From Pseudomonadota bacterium (GTDB lineage: Bacteria; Pseudomonadota; Alphaproteobacteria; Rhizobiales; Rhizobiaceae): a stretch of DNA of 11,044 nucleotides. The position numbers and the translations under genes were made by a program. Of the stretch, positions 6,391-11,044 are shown in pieces. The notes under the pieces are model-generated. The model saw nothing but the letters and a program-made list of their open reading frames with translations, did not search any database and had not been told where the DNA came from. The stretch's first letter is position 1, and each line of letters starts with the position of its first letter. The stretch is taken from assembly GCA_023393575.1 (NCBI GenBank), contig JAEWKX010000003.1, forward strand, positions 1 to 11,044. Reading direction: 5' to 3'.

Positions 6391-8427
6391 ATGGCAAAGA
6401 ACGACAATGTATCGCGGATTGTATCGCTTCATGTATCAGCGGCTGACCGGGAAATAATTTCCGCATCGAAAGGGAATCGCAACCGCAAACAGCGATCCTC
6501 AGGCCTCTATCTGGTCAGAAGCGGGAACATCTACCTCTTTCAGATCAGGATACCGAAACGGCTCAGTTCGAGGGGCAGGTCAACGCTCGTCCGCATCAGC
6601 CTTGGCCCGCTGGCGCACAAGGATGCGAGGGAGACGGCAGATGCGCTAGCAGCACTGGCACGCCAATGCTTTAGGGAGATCGAGAAGCGCATGACAGAAG
6701 ATGAGGCATTGGATGTATTCAATCTGCTTGGGCTTGGTAATGACAGTTCCGCCGGAGACGATTGGCCGTCGGAGCTGATCAGCATGTTCCTGAAGGCCGG
6801 GCTTTACGACCTCCGCTCTCCGCCGCGTGAGCCGACCCCTGAAGAGGCGAGAGGACACGAGCTGATGCGGGGGCTGGTCAAGATCGGCAGGGAGGTCTCA
6901 GCTAAACAGGCGGGCGAACCTTACAACGATCTCATTGCCGACAATGCGGAAACCCTTGTCGCCAGCCACTTGGCCAAGTTCGATGTTGCGACGGGTCCGG
7001 TGAGCCTCCCGGATCAGCTTTATGCATCCGCTCGCGTGCCGGATGTAACTGGGTCTGAAGTGAAGACTATTGGGTCCGACTCTACGATTCTTGCCGCTGA
7101 GGCAGGGGCGGCGACCGAGGTCGCTGCGACTGCGGCTAGGGTTCAAGCATCTGGTGCCGGGCAAGCACCTGCTGCCGCTCCTCCTGCCATGCCTGCCGTC
7201 GCCGTCCCGACGGGCAAGCCCATCTCCGCTACTCGGCTTATCACCTCTACCGGGACCCCCGCGTCCAAACTCGATCGGCGATATGTTGATCGGCCGCCAT
7301 CGAACAAGCCGCTCTTCAGCGTGGTCGCCAGTGAATACCTAGCCGATCGAAGAGCGTCCAAGTCAGACGGCAACCGAGACATCGACACCGCTGAAATCCG
7401 GTTGAACCTGTTCGCCGAGTTGATCGGCGATCACCCCGTCGACACCTATACCGGCACCGATCTGCAGGCGTTTATCTATCTGATGGGCGACTGGCCAAAA
7501 CACAAGAAGGATCAACCGGCCAACCTGACCGCACGGCAGATCATCGAGTTTACGTCGCAGACAGATGCGGAGCGGCTGGCGGAAAAGACACTTCGGGAAG
7601 GATATATCGCGGTGGTAAAAGCGGCGGTCCATTCCGGTATGACCGCGTATGACTACAAGTCGCCATTCGCGGGTGCAACACTCAAATACCCCGAGACGGC
7701 GCGGACATCCGTTGCGACTGAGCCCTTGAGCTACAAAAAGACCGAGCGGCTTCTCGCGGTCGGAGCCGCCTCCGAGTTCCTGGATGAAGTCATGCTACCG
7801 CTACTCTCCCTCCTGACCGGGAGACGGCTTGGCCTTCTGATCCACCTGTGCGGCAGTGATTTCCGGGAGAAGTTCCAAGGCGTTTGGATCGCACAAACCT
7901 CCGGAATCGTGCTGATAGATGGGCGATGGAAACGTGTGCCGGTGAAGACCCCGGCGAGTACATCCTTCTTCGTCCTGCATCGATTCCTTGTCGAAATCGG
8001 ATTCGTCGAATGGGCTCAGTCTAAAGGAGATGAGTTCCTGTTCCCCGAGCTGATCCGGCTTGCCGATCCCAGCAGGAGTGCGACATCCTATATGGGCCGC
8101 CTCATGAAACGCGCGGGCGTCAAACAGGGCAAGGGAGAGGTCTTCCACTCCCTCAGAGGTGCCTACATCTCCGAAAGCCGCGATCAGAAGGTTGAAAAAC
8201 GCGACAGACAGCTTCAGGTCGGCCACGAGATTGGCGATGACGAGCATGACAAGTATGGCTTCAAGACCCTCACCGAAAAGCAGGCACGAATGCTTGCCAA
8301 CCTGCCCCTGAACCCGGAGATCGATCTGTCGATGTTTCACGGTCTGGACTTCAACAAGCTTTATGCCGCGGAGCGCACGCGCGGCCGCAAGCCTAACGCC
8401 AAGCACAAGGCCGAAGCCAAGAAGTGA
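6391..8427 (+). CDS. Tyrosine recombinase (integrase) with DUF6538-like N-terminus
   Basis: The 678-aa site-specific recombinase probably inserts and excises the element at the adjacent tRNA-Ser. Residues about 38-95 (GLYLVRSGNIYLFQIRIPKR...) resemble DUF6538, typical of large alphaproteobacterial integrases. Residues about 235-290 are an Ala/Pro-rich linker. A helical core-binding domain spans about 306-430 and the catalytic domain about 440-640. Active-site residues are visible: Arg479 in LLTGRRLGL, a beta-hairpin lysine (Lys514 or Lys519) in GRWKRVPVK, His586 and Arg589 in HSLRG, His612 in QVGHE and nucleophile Tyr622 in DKYGF. The set is complete, so the enzyme should be active. The C-terminal tail is basic. 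The ribosome binding site is weak (AAAGGG). ATA and other codons rare in the left-hand genes suggest horizontal origin. Confidence 0.9.
   Translation: MAKNDNVSRIVSLHVSAADREIISASKGNRNRKQRSSGLYLVRSGNIYLFQIRIPKRLSSRGRSTLVRISLGPLAHKDARETADALAALARQCFREIEKRMTEDEALDVFNLLGLGNDSSAGDDWPSELISMFLKAGLYDLRSPPREPTPEEARGHELMRGLVKIGREVSAKQAGEPYNDLIADNAETLVASHLAKFDVATGPVSLPDQLYASARVPDVTGSEVKTIGSDSTILAAEAGAATEVAATAARVQASGAGQAPAAAPPAMPAVAVPTGKPISATRLITSTGTPASKLDRRYVDRPPSNKPLFSVVASEYLADRRASKSDGNRDIDTAEIRLNLFAELIGDHPVDTYTGTDLQAFIYLMGDWPKHKKDQPANLTARQIIEFTSQTDAERLAEKTLREGYIAVVKAAVHSGMTAYDYKSPFAGATLKYPETARTSVATEPLSYKKTERLLAVGAASEFLDEVMLPLLSLLTGRRLGLLIHLCGSDFREKFQGVWIAQTSGIVLIDGRWKRVPVKTPASTSFFVLHRFLVEIGFVEWAQSKGDEFLFPELIRLADPSRSATSYMGRLMKRAGVKQGKGEVFHSLRGAYISESRDQKVEKRDRQLQVGHEIGDDEHDKYGFKTLTEKQARMLANLPLNPEIDLSMFHGLDFNKLYAAERTRGRKPNAKHKAEAKK
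6450..6469 (+). repeat. Copy 1 of the 20-nt GGAAATAATTTCC repeat, inside the integrase 5' end
   Basis: GGAAATAATTTCCGCATCGA is identical to 10365-10384. The core GGAAAT-A-ATTTCC is a perfect 13-nt dyad; the left flank (ACCG) breaks the wider symmetry that is present in the other copy. It overlaps codons 20-27 (REIISASK), about 60 nt downstream of the ATG, a position where a bound protein could block integrase transcription. Confidence 0.75.
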
Positions 8428-8683
8428 GGTTGGCCCGTTTTGGGAACTGCGCGTCAGTTGGGTAGCCTGCAGTGGTTTTCGCTTCAAAAAGAGGCTTCCT
8501 ACCGTCAGATCGCGATCACGACCCGGCGCACCAGAAGAGTGGTCGGGTGGCCGCTATAGGGCCACTCTCGTCAGCAAAGCCACAACCTAAAGATACATTA
8601 GAGAATAATAAAATGCAGCTGGCCGAAATTTTTTCTGATGCCTGATTTTGTTTATCTTTTTCTGGTCGGAGATCAGCGAAATG

Positions 8684-8695
8684 ACATATATATGT
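8684..8695. promoter_or_regulatory. Palindrome ACATATATATGT
   Basis: A perfect 12-nt palindrome about 110 nt upstream of the DUF3102-like gene, in AT-rich DNA. It may be a regulator site or a bent promoter element. Its short, simple AT composition makes chance possible. Confidence 0.3.
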
Positions 8696-8762
8696 TTGAT
8701 TTCAATACTTTGACGGAAGTCGGTTGTAACGCCTTTCTGAAATCCATGTCATCATTATCTCA

Positions 8763-8781
8763 CGGTCGCTGATAACGACCG
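8763..8781. promoter_or_regulatory. Dyad CGGTCG-N7-CGACCG before the DUF3102-like gene
   Basis: Arms at 8763-8768 and 8776-8781 are perfect. The symmetry extends to CAC/GTG if one bulged C is allowed. It ends about 10 nt before the GGAG ribosome binding site, so it could be an autoregulatory operator for the HTH-like product or a leader hairpin. Confidence 0.45.
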
Positions 8782-8802
8782 GTGATCAACGGAGACAGGG
8801 AC

Positions 8803-9900
8803 ATGACGAGATACACGCATAAGAAGAGGGAAGCGATCGCACGGGCCAAGGCCGGGGCCGAGGAGCGAGAGGGGAACCTGACGCCTGAAGCGGCAGAGGA
8901 GCTGGCAACGATCAGGGTTGAGCTCGGCGCGATCGGTCGGCGATCGGCGGCACAGACGAGACAGCTCGGTCAACTACTCAGCCGCGCGAAGGACATACTG
9001 CCCGATAAGGCCTTCGCTGCCTGGGTGAAGAGTACATGCGGCTTCACGCTCCGGTCTGCGCGGAACTACATCGCAGTCTTTCGACAACTGGACTTCTATC
9101 ATGAGCGCATCGAAGCGGCCGCCATTCCGCCGACCGTGCTGTTCGCGATGGCCGGAGCGAAGGACAAGGATATCGAGAACGTCCTGGCCGCATTCGAGAA
9201 CGGCGAGAAGCCGACCGTTGCCAAGGTCCGGCAGATGATCGGGTACGTACCGCCCAAGAAGGCCGAGGGAGGGCTGACCGTCGGCGGGCTCGCCGGCTTG
9301 CGTCAGGCTGCCGACGTCAAGTTGAAGACCGACATCGCGCGCTTCAACGAGCTGACGACCCGGGTGCTTGCTCGCGTCGAGAAGGCACTGGAGCCGCTCG
9401 CAACGGGCAGGGCGGTTAGGAAGGGCGCTCTGCAGGAGGCGGTCATGTACGACTGCCGCCACGCGCACGACTTGTTCAACTCGATCGCCGCACCACTCCG
9501 GCCGGCCACGGTAGAAAGTGTGAACTGGCTCCCGGCGAAGTTGCCGCAAGAGACACCCTGGGCCCGGGTCCAGACACTGCTGCACCAGATGGGCGGTACC
9601 GAGAATTGGCCCGGTCGCGAAGAATTCCCCGGATGGCTCCAGGACGAGGTCATCCCGCTACTGCGCTTCGTCGTCCACGGCGAGAGCCTGGAGAAAGAAG
9701 ACGACGGGGAGGAATCAGAGCAGGCAACAGCTGAAGACGTCAGTCAGCCAGAAGAGGAGCTGGTCCCCTACCGGGATATACCAGAGTCGGTCGCGGCAAT
9801 GGTGGACCGAGCACTCAAGGTGGCCCGGCCGGAAAAGCGGGAGCGGCTCAGGAAGGCCGTGTTCCTCGATCGCAAGCCGGCCAAGCGGCGCGCAGCTTAG
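8803..9900 (+). CDS. DUF3102-like putative DNA-binding protein of the element
   Basis: The product is 365 aa from ATG 8803, chosen because GGAG lies 8 nt upstream. The in-frame GTG at 8782 has no SD and would cover the dyad. Residues about 40-100 (IGRRSAAQTRQLGQLLSRAK, then FAAWVKSTCGFTLRSARNYIAVFRQLD) match the pattern of DUF3102-type phage and island proteins: a helix, then AK..L, then W, then a helix-turn-helix-like S-RTA-NY segment. DNA binding is plausible but inferred. Residues 170-290 are helical and unassigned. Residues about 293-320 are strongly acidic (EKEDDGEESEQ). The C-terminus is basic (RKPAKRRAA). Function is unknown; a replication, partition or regulatory role for the element is a guess. 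It has its own terminator, so it is probably monocistronic. Confidence 0.75.
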   Translation: MTRYTHKKREAIARAKAGAEEREGNLTPEAAEELATIRVELGAIGRRSAAQTRQLGQLLSRAKDILPDKAFAAWVKSTCGFTLRSARNYIAVFRQLDFYHERIEAAAIPPTVLFAMAGAKDKDIENVLAAFENGEKPTVAKVRQMIGYVPPKKAEGGLTVGGLAGLRQAADVKLKTDIARFNELTTRVLARVEKALEPLATGRAVRKGALQEAVMYDCRHAHDLFNSIAAPLRPATVESVNWLPAKLPQETPWARVQTLLHQMGGTENWPGREEFPGWLQDEVIPLLRFVVHGESLEKEDDGEESEQATAEDVSQPEEELVPYRDIPESVAAMVDRALKVARPEKRERLRKAVFLDRKPAKRRAA

Positions 9901-9918
9901 GCTCAACGATGATCCACC

Positions 9919-9942
9919 AGAGCCCCGCCACGGCGGGGCTCT
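9919..9942 (+). terminator. Strong rho-independent terminator
   Basis: The 11-nt arms AGAGCCCCGCC (9919-9929) and GGCGGGGCTCT (9932-9942) are perfectly complementary, with a loop of CCACGG in practice. They start 18 nt after the DUF3102-like stop codon and are followed by CTGTTCTCCTG, a partial U-tract. Confidence 0.85.
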
Positions 9943-10293
9943 CTGTTCTCCTGCCACCGCGTGCCCCGTTAACCATACGCGGGCTCTTCCGTTCCGGGTG
10001 TGTTCTGTCGACTTGCTGCAGGCGCTGTTCCGGACTAGGTAGCATTCGTCAGCTGAAACTGAAGTCGCAGCAGACACTTAGCAGCCCCCGCCGGTGCTAC
10101 CAACACTGACGAGGGCCTGACCCGCAACCTTCTCATGAAAGGCCTTGGGCTATGTCGACCCTTAACCTCTCCCCGCGCATCGGGGAAGCCATGCCTCCTC
10201 CATCTCCTGTTGAAACCGTTGTTCCTGCGCAGCCGTCTCGCCCATCGCGGACAGCCGATTGCTCCTATGCGAGCTGCGGCATCCGTTACCACT

Positions 10294-10309
10294 CGGATCG
10301 TCCGATCCG
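10294..10309. promoter_or_regulatory. Dyad CGGATCG-TC-CGATCCG
   Basis: Perfect 7-nt arms with a 2-nt centre lie about 130 nt upstream of the nuclease-like gene. The compact symmetry is better suited to protein binding than to an RNA hairpin. No regulator is known. Confidence 0.35.
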
Positions 10310-10359
10310 CCGGTAGCGCCCAGAACCCGACCTTCCGACACCGCCGTCTCAGTGTGCCG

Positions 10360-10382
10360 GATGCGGAAATAATTTCCGCATC
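10360..10382. promoter_or_regulatory. Perfect 23-nt palindrome, candidate operator; holds copy 2 of the repeat
   Basis: Arms GATGCGGAAAT (10360-10370) and ATTTCCGCATC (10372-10382) surround a single A. Bases 10365-10384 are identical to 6450-6469 in the integrase 5' end. It ends 56 nt before the ATG at 10439, in the promoter zone of the nuclease-like gene. Such long perfect symmetry fits a dimeric or tetrameric repressor site or a recombinase/RDF binding site. Confidence 0.7.
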
Positions 10383-10438
10383 GATGATGGCGCTCGTCCT
10401 GCGTGGCTGTCGGCTTCGAACATATCCAGGAGACACAG

Positions 10439-11044
10439 ATGACCGTCACCAATCTGCCGCAGGCAGACACGTCCACCTATTCATACCGCATTGACACTGA
10501 TGAGGTGCGGCCTCGCTTCGATGCCCTCGTCGAGGAGCTCGCACATGCCGCATTCTCGGTCAACGCGATCGCGACTGGGCTGAACACCAGCCTCGATACC
10601 ATCGGGACGATCGTCCGATCCGTTCCATCGCATGAGGGACGGCTGCTCGAGCGCGGCATTGCCATGCTCGCTGGGTTCAACCCCGACCTCGTGGTGCTGA
10701 CGCAGAATATCCGGTTGCCGGTGAGCAAGGCGGCCGTCGAGCTGGTGGAGATGAACCGTCCCGCACAATACCGGTCGCTGACGCTCGACGTCGACTGCAG
10801 TGGACGGAAGAGCTACACGCCCGACCTCATCGTCCTGAACAGCCGCACGCGCGTCGCACATGTCGTGGACGTGAAGCGGAGCCTCAACTCCTACGAGACC
10901 TCGCGGATCACTGATCTGAAGACCCGCATGCTGGCGGCGTCGCTGATCGTGCCAGACCTTCTCTACAAGGAGCACCGCCGGCTGGTGGCTGAGGACGTGC
11001 GCGTCGTCATCCTCAATGCCGAGAACCAGCGGACGGATATTGAG
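10439..11044 (+). CDS. PD-(D/E)XK nuclease-like protein, C-terminus off the right edge
   Basis: A frame open to the window edge gives 202 residues with no stop. It starts MTVTNLPQADTSTYSYRIDT at an ATG 7 nt after AGGAG. A helical N-terminal part (about 23-75, including LLERGIAML) precedes a signature of the PD-(D/E)XK restriction-endonuclease-like superfamily: Pro128-Asp129 in SYTPDLIVLNS, then after 14 residues Asp144-Val-Lys146 in HVVDVKRS. A helix (ITDLKTRMLAASLIV) and a strand (VRVVILNAEN) follow, as in that fold. Both catalytic acids and the lysine are present, so metal-dependent nuclease activity is plausible. The substrate is unknown. It could belong to a restriction/defence module, DNA repair or element processing. 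It lies inside the tRNA-Ser island behind a long palindrome. I do not recognise the specific family. Confidence 0.75.
   Translation, partial: MTVTNLPQADTSTYSYRIDTDEVRPRFDALVEELAHAAFSVNAIATGLNTSLDTIGTIVRSVPSHEGRLLERGIAMLAGFNPDLVVLTQNIRLPVSKAAVELVEMNRPAQYRSLTLDVDCSGRKSYTPDLIVLNSRTRVAHVVDVKRSLNSYETSRITDLKTRMLAASLIVPDLLYKEHRRLVAEDVRVVILNAENQRTDIE

Larger units (their letters stand above)
8428..8802. other. 375-nt intergenic region, AT-rich right half
   Basis: No credible gene is seen. A hairpin GTGGCC (8547-8552) with GGCCAC (8560-8565) may end integrase transcription, but it has no U-tract. From about 8590 the DNA becomes markedly AT-rich, as in promoter regions of mobile elements. It contains the palindrome ACATATATATGT, a TTGACG at 8710-8715 that could be a -35 box (no good -10 at standard spacing), and a dyad just before the next gene. 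A 10-codon frame at 8613-8645 has no real RBS. No excisionase gene is visible here. Confidence 0.5.
9943..10438. other. 496-nt gene-poor region with several dyads
   Basis: I see no convincing gene. The frames at 9909-10109 and 10135-10494 (plus) and 10035-10436 and 10162-10476 (minus) are rich in Arg, Ser and Pro without an RBS and look non-coding. The region holds interleaved complementary segments at 10038-10112, a hairpin TCCCCG/CGGGGA at 10170-10186, a dyad CGGATCG-TC-CGATCCG at 10294-10309 and the long palindrome at 10360-10382. It probably carries the promoter of the gene at 10439, and possibly a structured RNA. Confidence 0.5.

Noticed and set aside
6818..6829. CTCTCCGCC inside the integrase as a second att copy
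   Set aside because: Only about 9 nt match the tRNA 3' end and the match does not extend into the T-arm. It is expected by chance in GC-rich DNA.
8613..8645. 10-codon frame MQLAEIFSDA as a leader peptide
   Set aside because: There is no credible SD, no regulatory codon run and no attenuator hairpin directly after it.
10165..10190. CTCCCCGCGCATCGGGGAAG resembles a type I-E CRISPR repeat
   Set aside because: Only one copy is present, with no spacers, second repeat or cas genes in the window. A single GC hairpin of this form is expected by chance or as a simple terminator-like stem.
10135..10494. Plus frame encoding EIISAS, the same hexapeptide as the integrase N-terminus
   Set aside because: The match comes only from the shared 20-nt DNA repeat. 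The palindrome produces EIISAS on the opposite strand too. The frame overlaps the start of the real gene at 10439 and has no RBS.

Overview
The window looks like chromosomal DNA of a Rhizobiaceae-type alphaproteobacterium (Rhizobium, Ensifer, Shinella or a relative). This rests on high GC, strongly G/C-ending codons, the kinds of small secreted, Sel1-like and PilZ-like proteins present, and the tRNA-Ser. The genus is an inference from style, not from a database match.

The left part (about 1-6107) reads as ordinary core or shell genome. Two tandem minus-strand genes for small exported proteins share a signal peptide and a GDYYEG motif. They are followed by a minus-strand DUF2147-type periplasmic protein and a plus-strand 88-aa Sel1-like protein. 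Next comes a minus-strand cluster: a PilZ-like protein, a 69-aa GTG-start ORF and a HisC-like PLP aminotransferase. It is divergent from a plus-strand pair, a ferredoxin-reductase-type FAD oxidoreductase and an HpcH/HpaI aldolase, which are 10 nt apart and probably cotranscribed.

At 6209-6299 a complete tRNA-Ser(GCU) marks the change to accessory DNA. Starting 91 nt beyond its CCA is a 678-aa tyrosine recombinase with a DUF6538-like N-terminus and a full R...HxxR...H...Y active site. This is the usual layout of the integrase end of a genomic island or integrative element that uses the tRNA 3' end as attB. The other end (attR) is not in the window.

Beyond the integrase lie an AT-rich 375-nt spacer with several dyads, a 365-aa DUF3102-like gene ending in a strong terminator, a gene-poor stretch of about 500 nt with unusual dyads, and a gene cut by the right edge. 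That last gene starts at 10439 and carries a clear PD-X14-DVK signature of the PD-(D/E)XK nuclease superfamily. A perfect 23-nt palindrome sits about 60 nt in front of it, and 20 nt of that sequence recur exactly near the 5' end of the integrase gene. This may be a shared operator or recombinase-related site, and it is the most interesting signal here. The nuclease-like gene and its unseen downstream neighbours are candidates for a defence or element-maintenance module, which this window alone cannot prove.
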